Assembly: GCA_937899645.1 (NCBI GenBank)
Contig: CALCCD010000050.1
Location: forward strand, 62,001-126,000
Reading direction: 5' to 3'
DNA: 64,000 bases
Origin: an uncultured cyanobacterium
GTDB taxonomy: Bacteria; Cyanobacteriota; Cyanobacteriia; Cyanobacteriales; Geitlerinemataceae
The translations under genes and the position numbers were made by a program. Every line of letters starts with the position of its first letter. Position 1 is the stretch's first letter. A model generated the notes under the pieces. It was not told the origin of the DNA. It saw nothing but the letters and a program-made list of their open reading frames with translations, and made no database searches. Positions 18,049 through 26,963 of this stretch are shown here, in pieces.

Positions 18049-19070
18049 GCGATCGTGCGGATGCCGAGCGGCAGATAAGCGATCTTGGCGAGGCGGGGCT
18101 GCTGACACTCGTGAAAGGATTTTGTCCGCCGGAGCTGGTGGGCGATGATGCGGCGGTGTGCGCGGTGCGGGATGGGCACGCGCTGGTGGTGACGGCGGAT
18201 ATGCTGGTTGACGGAGTGCATTTTAGCGATCGCACGACCTCGGCTTACGATGCGGGCTGGCGGTCGATCGCGGCAAATTTATCGGACGTTGCGGCGATGG
18301 CGGCGACGCCGATCGGCGTGACGGTGAGTTTGGGGTTGCCGCCGGAGACGCCTGTGGTCTGGGTGGAGGCGCTGTATCGCGGGGCGACGGACTGTTTGCA
18401 GATGGGCGGTTTTGCTGTGCCGATTGTTGGCGGGGACGTGTGTAGCTCGCCGGTGCGGACGGTGTCGGTGTCGGCGTTTGGTGAAGTGAAACCGGGATTG
18501 GAGGTTCGGCGCGGTGGAGCCCGTGCGGGGGATGCGATCGTGGTGACGGGCGAGCATGGCCTGTCGCGGTTGGGGTTGGCGCTGTTGCTGGAGCCGGAAC
18601 GGGACGATTTACGGGCGATCGGCGCGGCGGATCGGGAACGGGCGATCGCGGCGCACCAGCGGCCTCGGCCTCGGTTAGACCTGGCGATCGAGCTGCAAGC
18701 GCTGCGGGCGGATGGTGCGGAGATCGCGGGGATGGATAGCAGCGACGGTTTGGCGGACGCGATCGAGCAAATCTGCGAGGCGAGCGGGGTGGGTGCGGTT
18801 GTCTGGGCGGAGGCGATCGGGGGGCTGGCGGCGCGGGGCGTGCCGGAGCAGATCGCGCTGGACTGGACGCTGTACGGCGGGGAAGATTTCGAGCTGGTGT
18901 TGTGTTTGCGTCGGGAGTTGGCGGAGCGGCTGCGGGTGTCGGGGGGGGCGATCGTCGGGCAGGTGACGGCGGAGCGGGAGATCGTGGTGCGCGATCGGGC
19001 TGGGCGGTTGGCTCCGGTGCAGTTGAGTCGGAGTTGGGGGTTTCAGCATTTCGATCGGGCGAATTCTTGA
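18045..19070 (+). CDS. thiL: Thiamine-monophosphate kinase ThiL
   Basis: ThiL phosphorylates thiamine monophosphate to thiamine diphosphate, the active cofactor. The 341-residue PurM/ThiL-type protein shows the metal/ATP motif VGDDAAVC near residue 28, DMLVDGVHF near 52, and GGDVC, with [11 protein letters not shown] near 227. It overlaps panD by four bases, joining two cofactor pathways in one operon. Its TGA stop lies inside the 7-bp target duplication of the inverted-repeat element that follows, so that insertion occurred exactly at the gene end without changing the protein. Confidence 0.94.
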   Translation: MSDRADAERQISDLGEAGLLTLVKGFCPPELVGDDAAVCAVRDGHALVVTADMLVDGVHFSDRTTSAYDAGWRSIAANLSDVAAMAATPIGVTVSLGLPPETPVVWVEALYRGATDCLQMGGFAVPIVGGDVCSSPVRTVSVSAFGEVKPGLEVRRGGARAGDAIVVTGEHGLSRLGLALLLEPERDDLRAIGAADRERAIAAHQRPRPRLDLAIELQALRADGAEIAGMDSSDGLADAIEQICEASGVGAVVWAEAIGGLAARGVPEQIALDWTLYGGEDFELVLCLRRELAERLRVSGGAIVGQVTAEREIVVRDRAGRLAPVQLSRSWGFQHFDRANS

Positions 19071-19288
19071 CGTAACGTGAGTTCGGGATAAGAAAATCCG
19101 CTCAAATAACGGTATGCAGAGCATTCTGGTCGATGCAAAGCTCCTAGATTCTGGCTGATTGCCCGAATTTCGTGCAAATCGAGCCGATTGCTAGACCGAC
19201 GGCACACCGTTGCTCTAGCCACTGCGCCAAAAACAACGGTTTTTCGAGACTTTCAGCCGATTCCTTATCCCGAACTCACGTTGACGTA
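19068..19288. mobile_element. MITE-like element, family B, with 7-bp target duplication
   Basis: A non-coding element bounded by 18-bp perfect terminal inverted repeats (ACGTGAGTTCGGGATAAG at 19075-19092 and its complement at 19264-19281), whose similarity continues imperfectly further inward. It is flanked by a 7-bp direct duplication TGACGTA at 19068-19074 and 19282-19288. It has no coding capacity. It separates the thiL stop codon from the terminator hairpin behind it. No second copy is seen in the window. Confidence 0.85.
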
Positions 19289-19293
19289 GAAAA

Positions 19294-19323
19294 GCCCGCC
19301 TCAGCTTTAGCCGAGCGGGCCTT
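19294..19323 (+). terminator. Likely thiL terminator displaced by the element
   Basis: GCCCGC pairs with GCGGGC around a loop that can pair further (CTC/GAG), followed by CTT. It sits 5 bases after the right target duplication; if the element is removed it would lie a few bases after the thiL stop, as expected of an ancestral terminator. Confidence 0.6.
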
Positions 19324-19330
19324 GCTCCGA

Positions 19331-19430
19331 TAATTCCGCTTCTAGGAAGCGTTGGAGCACTCTCTTCGGTTCTGGAGGAAACGACCTCATCTTCGGTTTC
19401 CAGTAATTCCGCTTCTAGGAAGCGTTGGAG
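19331..19430. repeat. 27-bp direct repeat pair with 46-bp spacer (CRISPR-like geometry)
   Basis: TAATTCCGCTTCTAGGAAGC plus GTTGGAG occurs identically at 19331-19357 and 19404-19430. The core CGCTTCTAGGAAGCG is palindromic. Only two copies exist and no cas gene is in the window, so this could be a minimal or relic array or simply a short dispersed repeat. Confidence 0.5.
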
Positions 19431-19657
19431 AGCACCGATTTGAAACCCGTGCTCTGGCTGGATTGTAGACCCCACGATCCGGGGGGGGTCGCAAAACCGC
19501 AGCAAATCTTCACTCGATCGCCTTAAAAAACGCTCGATCGAGCCGCTGAAACCCTTGTCTCGTAAGCGAAGGGCGGCAGTCCACGAGAAACCGTGCATTT
19601 CAGCGATCGGCTAGCCCCGCCGGATCGATAACGCAAATCCGAAAAGCATAAGCCCCA

Positions 19658-20635
19658 CTAATCACTCCCCGACGATCGAGCGCTCTCACCTTCCAGAAAC
19701 ACGCCAATTTGCCGAAACTTCTCGTAGCGCAGCTCGCGGCGCTGCTCTGGAGATAGCGCGCTCAGCACCTCGATTTCTTCGAGCAAGGCCCGCTTGAGGA
19801 TTTCGGCGGCTTCGACCGGCGCGGAATGTACGCCGCCGCTAGGTTCGGGCAACAGTCGATCGAGGATGCCCAGATTCTTCAGGTCTTCTGCCGTAATCTT
19901 CAGCGCCTCCGCCGCCTGAGGCCCCTTCGCCGCATCCTTCCAAAGAATCGCCGCGCAGGCTTCCGGCGTCGCGACCGTGTAGACGGCGTGCTCGAACATC
20001 ATGATGCGATCGCCGACACCGATGCCCAGCGCGCCGCCCGAGCCGCCCTCGCCGATGACGGTGCAGACGATCGGCACGTCGAGGCTAAACATCTCGCGCA
20101 GGTTGTAGGCGATCGCTTCGCCTTGCCCCAGGTGCTCGGCTTCAATGCCCGCCCAGGCTCCGGGCGTGTCGATAAACGTGACGATCGGCATCCCGAAGCG
20201 GTTGGCGTGCTCCATCAGACGCATCGCCTTGCGGTAGCCGCCGGGGGAGGCCATGCCGAAGTTGCGGCGGACGTTGTCTTTGGTGTCGCGACCTTTTTGG
20301 TGGCCGAGCATAACCACGGGACGACCGCCGAGGCGCGCCACGCCGCCGATTAGCGCTGGGTCGTCGGAGCCGCCGCGATCGCCGTGCAGCTCTAGCCACT
20401 CGTCGGTCATCGCCTGGATGTAGTCCAGGGTACTTGGGCGCTGGGGGTGGCGGGCGAGCTGGAGGCGCTGGGACGGCGACAGGCGCGAGAAAATCTCCTG
20501 GCGAAGCTGCGACGATCGCGCCTCGAGCTGGCGAATTTCGTCGCTGACATCAACGTCGGTCTCGCTGGCGATTTTGCGGATTTGTTCGATACGTTCTTCG
20601 AGTTCGACGAGGGGCTTCTCGAAATCTAGCAGCAT
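19658..20635 (-). CDS. accA: Acetyl-CoA carboxylase carboxyltransferase subunit alpha
   Basis: AccA with AccD moves the carboxyl group from biotin to acetyl-CoA, the first step of fatty acid synthesis. The 325-residue protein has the N-terminal helical part ([16 protein letters not shown]), [16 protein letters not shown] near 95, [11 protein letters not shown] near 123 and the oxyanion-type glycine motif [15 protein letters not shown] near 204. It lies directly downstream of aar and ado on the same strand, an arrangement I recognise from other cyanobacteria, which places fatty acid supply next to alkane formation. Confidence 0.96.
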   Translation of the reverse strand: MLLDFEKPLVELEERIEQIRKIASETDVDVSDEIRQLEARSSQLRQEIFSRLSPSQRLQLARHPQRPSTLDYIQAMTDEWLELHGDRGGSDDPALIGGVARLGGRPVVMLGHQKGRDTKDNVRRNFGMASPGGYRKAMRLMEHANRFGMPIVTFIDTPGAWAGIEAEHLGQGEAIAYNLREMFSLDVPIVCTVIGEGGSGGALGIGVGDRIMMFEHAVYTVATPEACAAILWKDAAKGPQAAEALKITAEDLKNLGILDRLLPEPSGGVHSAPVEAAEILKRALLEEIEVLSALSPEQRRELRYEKFRQIGVFLEGESARSSGSD

Positions 20636-20710
20636 GGTGAAGGCGACGACGAAGGACGTGCGAAAAGATAGCGTATCAACTGGGTCGGGCGTGTAATCGC
20701 TTATCCCGTA

Positions 20711-20741
20711 AAGGGCCTGGCGCTAATTGGTCACAGGCCCT
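20711..20741 (-). terminator. Hairpin at the aar stop codon
   Basis: AGGGCCTG and CAGGCCCT form an 8-bp stem that overlaps the aar stop codon, followed on the minus strand by TTTA. It may attenuate transcription from aar into accA rather than stop it fully, since the T run is short. Confidence 0.45.
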
Positions 20742-21774
20742 AAGCACCGATGCCGGTCAGGATGGGCTTAAAGCCGTGCTTGACCGACACATCGCCGATT
20801 TTCTCCATTTTCTCGACGGTGATTTGGTTGCGACCCCAGGAAAAGTTCGTGTGCCACTTCTCAAACTCGAGCAGCATCGACTCGGCGAAGCAGGCGAAGA
20901 GCTGACGACCGGGCACGTCCATCTGCACGAGCTGCATCAGCGGCCAGTCGATGTCGAGGGAGTGTTCGACGATGCCGCCTTTGAGGACGTGGATTCCCGG
21001 CGCTTTCACCTTGGTGTCGAGGTTTTTCGGGTAACCGCCGTCGATCAGCAGGCAGGGCTTTTTCAGCGAGTCGGAGTCGATCTCGACGCCTTTGGGCATA
21101 CTGGCGACCCAGACGACGATGTCGGCCTGGGGCAGGGCTTCGTCGAGGCCGAGGATGCGACCGCGACCCAGCTCGGTTTGCAGGGCGTCGAGCCGTTCGC
21201 GATCGCGGGCGATTAGCAGCAAATCCTGCACGTCGGTGCGCGCGTTCAGCCAACGGCAGACGGCGCTGCCGATATCGCCGGTCGCACCGCAGACGGCGAC
21301 GGTCGATTTCGAGAGATCCATGCCGAGCTTGGCGCTAGCCTGCTCGACCTGGCGGCAAATGATGTAGGCCGTGTGAGTATTGCCGGTGGTGAAGCGCTGG
21401 AATTCGAGGCGAATGTTGCGAATGCGCTCGATTTGCTTGAGGTTGAAGTTTTCAAAGACGATCGACGAGAAACCGCCCAGCGCCGTGATATCGATTCCGT
21501 GCTTCTGGGCGTGGGCCATTGCGTTGACGATCTTGCGCGTGGCGGCCTTGATGCGGCGGGTGGCGAGCATCTCCGGCAGGAAGCACGATTCGACGTAGCG
21601 ACCTTCGATCGTCTGACCCGTCAGGCTCTTGACTGTAATCTTGCGATCGAGCATTAGTGGCGGAGCCGAGCACCAAAAATCGAGACCTTCATCTGCATAC
21701 TCGGGGTAACCCATATCTCGAGCTGCTGCCTGGGCGTGCTCGAGGCTAGTGAGGTGACCGATCAAACCAAACAT
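20740..21774 (-). CDS. aar: Long-chain acyl-ACP reductase (AAR)
   Basis: AAR reduces fatty acyl-ACP to fatty aldehyde with NADPH, the first step of cyanobacterial alkane synthesis. The 344-residue protein has the NADPH-binding motif [12 protein letters not shown] near residue 163, and the family catalytic cysteine lies in [10 protein letters not shown] near 297. The track start at 21780 is a TTG, and ATG 21774 ([10 protein letters not shown]) is the conserved family start with GGAG upstream. It sits between ado and accA. Confidence 0.95.
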   Translation of the reverse strand: MFGLIGHLTSLEHAQAAARDMGYPEYADEGLDFWCSAPPLMLDRKITVKSLTGQTIEGRYVESCFLPEMLATRRIKAATRKIVNAMAHAQKHGIDITALGGFSSIVFENFNLKQIERIRNIRLEFQRFTTGNTHTAYIICRQVEQASAKLGMDLSKSTVAVCGATGDIGSAVCRWLNARTDVQDLLLIARDRERLDALQTELGRGRILGLDEALPQADIVVWVASMPKGVEIDSDSLKKPCLLIDGGYPKNLDTKVKAPGIHVLKGGIVEHSLDIDWPLMQLVQMDVPGRQLFACFAESMLLEFEKWHTNFSWGRNQITVEKMEKIGDVSVKHGFKPILTGIGA

Positions 21775-22068
21775 GGGCAACTCCGAAACAACCGCGTCCG
21801 CTGAATAATCGTTACCGAGCTGGAGTCAGCTCTTTCGCGATTGGTTAACAAACTGTGAACGAATTTTCACCGTACTACAGGTCTGACCTTCCCTCAACTG
21901 CAAACCCCGCCAAAGGCGCGATCGAGCTGGGAACGGGCCGAGAGCGGGCCTTCACGACGCTAAAACGCAAACTCCGCCGCCGAAACAGACGATCGGCAGC
22001 GGAGTTTGGATAAAAAACTGTGCGCCCGCACCGACAAGCGGAGGGCGACAGTTGTGCGGAATGTGACC

Positions 22069-22776
22069 CTAGCCGCGCAGGCCGTGGGAGGACATGCGCA
22101 TGATTTCGCGGGTAGAGAAGCCGATGTTCGCCAGGGCTTCACCGTAGGCGATCATAAAGTCCTCGACGAGGGCTTCTTTTTCCATTTCCAGAGTCGCGGC
22201 GTCGTCTTCGACCTGGTTGAGCATCTTCCAGATGATCGGCAGGTTAACGGCGTTAGCGGCTTCGACGCCTGCTTTTTGCTCCTCGAAGTTGGCTTTGAGC
22301 CACTCTTCGCCGAAGTTTAGGTGCATGTACTCGTCTTTGACAACGCCTTCAGTGATCTTACGGGCGAAGGGGTCGGCAACCGGAATATAGATGTTGTAGG
22401 CCGCGATCGCGAAGCATTCGATGATTAGCGACTGGATGACCAGGCAGGTGGCGATGTCGCCTTCTTCTGCGGCTGTTTTGAAGTTGCCGTGCAGTTCGGA
22501 GAAGTACTCGGTGGCGAACTGCATGTCGGGGGCAACGCTGAGGTTGCGCCCGCAGGCTTGAAATCCTTTCTTGTGTTTGTTCTCCATGCGCGAGAGCTTG
22601 ACGAGTTCGTCTTTGTGTTCGGGCAGGAGTTCGCCCAGGGCGAGGTAGTTATCGTAGGCTTCTTGTTCGCCTTCGATTACGATCGCATTAATGCGGCTGT
22701 AGGCGTCCTTATAAGCTTCGGATTGAAAGTCCGTTCCTTGGGGGGCCGTTTTTTGGGGGGCTTCTAGCTGCGGCAT
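22069..22776 (-). CDS. ado: Aldehyde-deformylating oxygenase (ADO)
   Basis: ADO converts the aldehyde made by AAR to an alkane or alkene plus formate, using O2 and ferredoxin electrons at a di-iron centre. The 235-residue ferritin-like protein keeps all expected iron ligands: Glu in GEQEAYDNY, the ExxH of ENKHKKGF, Glu in [11 protein letters not shown], and the ExxH of [10 protein letters not shown]. The N-terminal 15 residues ([14 protein letters not shown]) are variable in the family. It is followed by aar after a 294-base spacer. Confidence 0.96.
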   Translation of the reverse strand: MPQLEAPQKTAPQGTDFQSEAYKDAYSRINAIVIEGEQEAYDNYLALGELLPEHKDELVKLSRMENKHKKGFQACGRNLSVAPDMQFATEYFSELHGNFKTAAEEGDIATCLVIQSLIIECFAIAAYNIYIPVADPFARKITEGVVKDEYMHLNFGEEWLKANFEEQKAGVEAANAVNLPIIWKMLNQVEDDAATLEMEKEALVEDFMIAYGEALANIGFSTREIMRMSSHGLRG

Positions 22777-23372
22777 AGGTTTCCTATCTCCTCAACCTCT
22801 TGTCGAGATGGAATGGTACGTGGGTGGATTTCCGGACGATTCGGCGGAGCGAACCGCAGAACCGGGGACAATCCAATCAGTGCGAACATTTCCACTGCGA
22901 GTGCAAGTAGAACTTCGCCTGAGTCGCTGACTTCGGATAGGTCAGAACGATGCTCGATCGCGGCGATGCACGCCAATTGCCATTGAACATTGCACCTTCG
23001 TACTTAACTTTACAGGCTTTAACGAAATGTTGGCCAGGGACTCGCTTTGCGAGAGTGCTAGAAGCTGTCTTCGATCGGGCATGTCGCGCGGCCCGGGCGA
23101 GGGCGATCCCCCCCTCACACGGTCGATTGGTTCGGGCGCGTAATCGCTTAACCGATCGAGGTTCTGGCGTTAGCGAACGGCACACTTCAAAGCCGCTGCT
23201 ACCCTGAGCTTTCGGCAATTTTCAATCTCGGGCAAATATCCGGAGTTTCACTGTCGCCAGCCGGAGATAAAGCAGGTACGATTCGCCTTGCGTGGATACA
23301 GCCTGAGGGCTGACCGCAGTGCAACCTGCGCCGCGCACGTGCCATCGACCATCTACTACTCCGTCGACGAAT
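22777..23372. other. Spacer between ado and the ABC permease
   Basis: About 600 bases with no credible gene. It must contain the divergent promoters of ado and the permease. AGGAGA lies just 5' of the ado start on the minus strand. The 23090-23200 part contains short GC-rich inverted segments, but I see no repeat shared with other loci. Confidence 0.5.
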
Positions 23373-24215
23373 ATGCTGAATGACGCCGCCAATCCTGCGA
23401 CGCCCCGGACGCGCTTTTCCCAAAAGCGAGTCTTCGCCTGGACGCTGACCTTCGCCGGGGCGATCGTGATGCTGTTGCCGCTGGCGATCGTTGCGGGGAT
23501 TTCGTTTTACGAGTCGGGCTCGACGTTCGACCTGAGTGGAAACCTGACGCTGAGCAATTACGCGCGCGCTTGGAGTCAAGGTCGTTTGGGACTGGCGTTT
23601 CTAAACTCGGCCTTCGTGGCGATCGCCGTGACGTTAATTCAGGCGCTCACCTCGGCGATGGCGGCCTACGCGCTGGCGCGGCTGCGCTTTCGTGGGCGGC
23701 GAGGAATTTTGCTGCTATTTCTGGCGACGCTGGCGATTCCGCTTCAGCTCTTGGTCGTGCCGGTATTTATGGTGCTGAAGTGGGGTGGGGCGATCGACAC
23801 CTACGGCGCGCTGATTTTACCGACGGCGGTCAATGGCTTTGGGATTTTCCTGCTGCGGCAGCACTTCTCGACGATTCCGATCGAGCTGGAGGAGGCGGCG
23901 ATGCTGGACGGGGCCGATCGCTGGCAGGTGCTGTGGCGCGTGATTTTGCCGCTCTCGAAGCCCGCGCTGGTGGCGCTGTGTTTGTTTTCGTTCGTGGGCG
24001 AGTGGAACGATGTAATCAAGCCGCTGGTATTCACGACGCGCCCGGAGCTGCAAACGGTTCAGCTCGCGCTGGCGAATTTCCAGGAGCAGTTTACGAACGA
24101 CTGGCCGCTGCTGATGGCGGGCGTCACGATTTCGACGATTCCGATCGCGGTGCTGTTTATCGCGGCGCAGCGACAGTTCGTGCGCGGGCTGGCGACGACG
24201 GGAACGAAGATGTAG
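23373..24215 (+). CDS. Carbohydrate-type ABC transporter permease (MalG family)
   Basis: A 280-residue inner-membrane permease of the CUT1 sugar-importer type with six predicted transmembrane segments. The EAA loop that contacts the ATPase is plain (IELEEAAMLDGADRWQVLWR, about residue 185). I choose ATG 23373 (MLNDAANPATP) instead of the track start at 23319, because the extra 18 residues are arginine/proline-rich and unlike the family. The partner permease, binding protein and ATPase are not adjacent, so the substrate is unknown and the subunit must act with components elsewhere, perhaps a shared MsmK-like ATPase. Confidence 0.85.
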   Translation: MLNDAANPATPRTRFSQKRVFAWTLTFAGAIVMLLPLAIVAGISFYESGSTFDLSGNLTLSNYARAWSQGRLGLAFLNSAFVAIAVTLIQALTSAMAAYALARLRFRGRRGILLLFLATLAIPLQLLVVPVFMVLKWGGAIDTYGALILPTAVNGFGIFLLRQHFSTIPIELEEAAMLDGADRWQVLWRVILPLSKPALVALCLFSFVGEWNDVIKPLVFTTRPELQTVQLALANFQEQFTNDWPLLMAGVTISTIPIAVLFIAAQRQFVRGLATTGTKM

Positions 24216-24227
24216 CGCTCTGTGCCG

Positions 24228-24360
24228 CGTGACTCGACGCAGAGCGTCTACCAAGGCATTCCAACGCAGAGCGTTGGAACGATGGAGGTTGCCGCGATCG
24301 GTTTCGCGTGGCTCGATGCAGAGCGTCTACCGGGGCGTCCCGACGCAGAGCGCCGGAACG
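24228..24360. repeat. Two copies of a double-hairpin repeat
   Basis: Two tandem copies (24228-24286 and 24307-24360) of a unit made of GACGCAGAGCGTC followed about 10 bases later by TTCCAACGCAGAGCGTTGGAA, each arm self-complementary. The second copy carries paired changes (CCGACGC/GCGCCGG). A third copy lies at 40475-40526. The position after the permease stop suggests a terminator-like role. Confidence 0.65.
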
Positions 24361-24394
24361 GCAATCTAACGATGATTTCCGGAAGGTTTGGCGG

Positions 24395-24577
24395 TTAGCT
24401 TTTCAGCAGACCGAGCCGATCGCAGATCAGTGCGACGGTGGCGGCGAAGACGGTAATGCCCATTGCGACCCAGGGGCTTTGGCCGCGCGCGACGGCGAAC
24501 GAGGTGGCCGCGCCTGCGCCGACGAGGGCGGTGACGACAGCGCCAACAGGATCGCGATCGGAATGTTTCTGATACAT
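24395..24577 (-). CDS. Small hydrophobic protein
   Basis: A 60-residue open frame with a charged start (MYQKHSDRDPVGAVV) and two hydrophobic stretches (about 12-28 and 36-53), suggesting a small membrane hairpin protein. I cannot name a family. No Shine-Dalgarno motif is evident before the ATG, and the frame is short, but the composition is protein-like rather than shadow-like. It lies alone between the hairpin repeats and the divergent flavoprotein gene. Confidence 0.5.
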   Translation of the reverse strand: MYQKHSDRDPVGAVVTALVGAGAATSFAVARGQSPWVAMGITVFAATVALICDRLGLLKS

Positions 24578-24794
24578 GATTTTAAAGTTTTAGAATCGAG
24601 CGGAGCTTAAGTTCGGGCGGTGACGCCAGCAGAAATGCAGCCTATAAAGTGAAGCCAGCTGCAAGCGATTTTTGATATGAGATGCTTAAGGGTGGCATTA
24701 ACGGTAACACTGGGATATGTGCCGACCTGAGGCCCTGGGCCCGATCGACATCAACCGTCAATCTCCGTTGGGTTTCGTGATGTAGTTTTGTGAA

Positions 24795-26138
24795 GTGTTC
24801 GGCGTTCGCGATCGAGGTGTAGTGGGCGAAGTGGCAGATGGAATCGGAGGGCGCGAGGCGAGCGGAAAGCTGCGCGTTGGTGTCGTCGGCGGCGGGGCAG
24901 CGGGCTTTTTCGGAGCGATCGCCTGTGCCGAAGCGAGTCCGAGCGCCGACGTGACCCTGTTCGAGGCGGCGCGCGAACCTTTGGGAAAAGTGCGGGTCTC
25001 GGGCGGCGGGCGCTGCAACGTGACGCACCACTGCTTCGAGCCGCGCGAGCTGGTGGGGCATTACCCTAGGGGCGGCAAGGCGCTGCGGGGGCCGCTGACC
25101 AAATTTCAGCCCCGCGATACGATCGACTGGTTCGCCGATCGCGATGTGGCGCTCAAGGTCGAGGCGGACGGGCGCATGTTTCCGACGACGGACGACTCCG
25201 AGACGATCGTGGCCTGTCTAATGCGGGCGGCAAAGCGATCGGGCGTGCGGCTGCTGACTCGCACGCCGGTGAAGAATATTCGCCGCGACCCCGAAGAAGC
25301 CGACAAAATCGACAAGACTGGCGAAATGGGGTTGGGGCAATTTGTCGTAACGACGCGCGACGGGACTCAAACTTTCGATCGCCTGTTGCTCGCGACTGGC
25401 AGCAGCCGCAAAGGTTACACCTGGGCGCAGCAGCTCGGCCAGACGATCGCGGAGCCCGTACCGTCGCTGTTTACGTTCCAGATCGACGATCGCGCCCTGC
25501 ACGAGCTGGCTGGGATTTCCGTGGCTGAGGCGATCGTTTCGGTTCCCGAAACCAAGCCCCACCAGAACCTGACGCAGGCGGGGCCGCTGCTGATTTCCCA
25601 CTGGGGACTGAGCGGGCCTGCGGTACTCAAGACTTCGGCGTGGGGCGCGCGCTTCCTGCACGATCGCGGCTACCGCACCGAGATTCGCGTCAACTGGTTG
25701 CCAGACTGGAAACCGGAGGCGCTGCGATCGAAGCTGCAAGATCTGCGCCAGCGCGAGGCGCGCAAGACGATCGCGACATTTTCGCCGTTTGGGTTTTCGC
25801 GGCGGCTGTGGCTGTATCTGCTCGATCGCGCCGATCTCGACCCGAAGCTTCAGTGGGCGCAGCTTCCGAAGGCCAAGCTAAATCGCCTGGTCGATCGGCT
25901 TTCGCGCTGCGAGTTTCAGGTCACGGGCAAGGGTCAATTTAAGGACGAGTTCGTCACCTGTGGCGGCGTCCGGCTGAAGGAGGTGAACTTCAAAACGATG
26001 GAGAGCCGTGTCTGTCCGGGGCTGTTTTTCGCGGGGGAAATCCTGGATGTGGACGGCGTGACGGGCGGCTTTAACTTTCAGAATGCCTGGACGACGGGCT
26101 GGCTCGCCGGTCGCGCGATGGCGAAGTCGATCTCCTGA
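24795..26138 (+). CDS. HI0933/YhiN-family FAD-dependent oxidoreductase
   Basis: A 447-residue flavoprotein of the HI0933/BaiN type, annotated in databases as NAD(P)/FAD-dependent oxidoreductase or aminoacetone oxidase-like. The dinucleotide-binding motif VGVVGGGAAGFFGA is at about residue 28, followed by the family hallmark SGGGRCNVTH near 71, and the C-terminal FAD motif GEILDVDGVTGGFNFQNAW near 415. The first ~25 residues are non-conserved and the true start may be internal. The physiological substrate is unknown. Confidence 0.88.
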   Translation: MFGVRDRGVVGEVADGIGGREASGKLRVGVVGGGAAGFFGAIACAEASPSADVTLFEAAREPLGKVRVSGGGRCNVTHHCFEPRELVGHYPRGGKALRGPLTKFQPRDTIDWFADRDVALKVEADGRMFPTTDDSETIVACLMRAAKRSGVRLLTRTPVKNIRRDPEEADKIDKTGEMGLGQFVVTTRDGTQTFDRLLLATGSSRKGYTWAQQLGQTIAEPVPSLFTFQIDDRALHELAGISVAEAIVSVPETKPHQNLTQAGPLLISHWGLSGPAVLKTSAWGARFLHDRGYRTEIRVNWLPDWKPEALRSKLQDLRQREARKTIATFSPFGFSRRLWLYLLDRADLDPKLQWAQLPKAKLNRLVDRLSRCEFQVTGKGQFKDEFVTCGGVRLKEVNFKTMESRVCPGLFFAGEILDVDGVTGGFNFQNAWTTGWLAGRAMAKSIS

Positions 26139-26240
26139 GGTTGCGCTTGCTAGCCGTAGACCCGTCCGCCGGGATTCCGTTAAGGTTAAGAAAAGTGAAG
26201 CGAAGCCGAAGACTTCGGGATTCGCGCGGCGCTTTTATCA

Positions 26241-26282
26241 ATCGGGCAATCATCGAGCGGGCAATCATCGAGCGGGCAATGA
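26241..26282. repeat. 15-bp tandem repeat across a start codon
   Basis: Units of CGGGCAATCATCGAG repeat nearly three times, the last one running into the ATG at 26279. Upstream in frame it would encode RAIIE repeats. Copy number change would shift the upstream region in 15-base steps. Confidence 0.6.
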
Positions 26283-26689
26283 GCGAAAAATACGAGTCTT
26301 CTAAGGAGCAGGTGGCGGCGATCGAGTCCAATGCGGAGGCGATCTCGCTGGCGGCCTATCGAGGCTTTATGGAGTTCGGTGAGAAGGGAACGGTCGTCTT
26401 GCTGCGCCAGAACGAAAACGACGACAAAGAGCTTGCCACCTGGCAGATTCGCTACAAGCCGCTGGGGCAGATCGAGTCGATGCTCTCGGACTGGCGCGAG
26501 TCGGGTTTGCAGGAGATGCTGGTGCGCTACAACCCGATGACTTCGGTGGTTTGCACGTTTCTGTATCCTGACGGCAAGCACTCGAGCTTTCACTTCGCGC
26601 CGGAGCCGTCGCCGGAGTCGATCTACGCTTCGCTGGGCAACCCGCAGAATGGCAAGAGCCTCGAGGACGAGCTTGAGGACGAGCCGTAG
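26279..26689 (+). CDS. Conserved hypothetical protein
   Basis: A 136-residue soluble protein with an acidic C-terminus (SLEDELEDEP). The core contains YRGFMEFGEKGTVVLLRQNE and MLVRYNPMTSVVCTFLYPDG, probably an alpha/beta fold, but I do not recognise a family. The track ORF starts at 26141. I prefer ATG 26279 (MSEKYESSKEQ) because the upstream part is basic, low-complexity and overlaps a 15-bp tandem repeat. It lies 140 bases after the flavoprotein gene and may share its transcript. Confidence 0.7.
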   Translation: MSEKYESSKEQVAAIESNAEAISLAAYRGFMEFGEKGTVVLLRQNENDDKELATWQIRYKPLGQIESMLSDWRESGLQEMLVRYNPMTSVVCTFLYPDGKHSSFHFAPEPSPESIYASLGNPQNGKSLEDELEDEP

Positions 26690-26750
26690 CTGTTTTGCAG
26701 CGGAATCCGATTCAACTGTTTTGTCGTTTTTGACTGTAGATTTTTTGACC

Positions 26751-26906
26751 GTGGCAACTTCTGACACCCAATTGACGGCGATCGAGGCCGATCGCGAAGA
26801 CAACACCAAAGCTGAGGAAGAGAAAATCCTTTGTCCTCACTGCAAGCGCACGGCCACCAACGGCATCAAGTGCAAAGGCATCTGCGTCGCGAATGACGAT
26901 TATTGA
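26751..26906 (+). CDS. Small zinc-finger-like protein
   Basis: A 51-residue protein if the GTG at 26751 is used; the longer track frame from 26649 overlaps the preceding gene. An acidic N-terminal half (about residues 9-24) precedes a compact cysteine motif ILCPHCKRTATNGIKCKGIC, with four Cys spaced as for a small zinc ribbon. I believe similar small proteins are widespread in cyanobacteria, but their role is unknown. No obvious Shine-Dalgarno motif is seen, so the start is uncertain. Confidence 0.6.
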   Translation: MATSDTQLTAIEADREDNTKAEEEKILCPHCKRTATNGIKCKGICVANDDY

Positions 26907-26963
26907 ACTCTGGTCGCGGCTGCGCGCCGTTCGGAGTGCCTTACGAAACCAGGAGCGCGCTCC

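Noticed and set aside
19100-19230. tRNA-like D-arm (minus strand CAGTGGCTAGAGCA) inside MITE B
   Set aside because: No acceptor, anticodon or T arm with consistent pairing could be built around it; likely chance.
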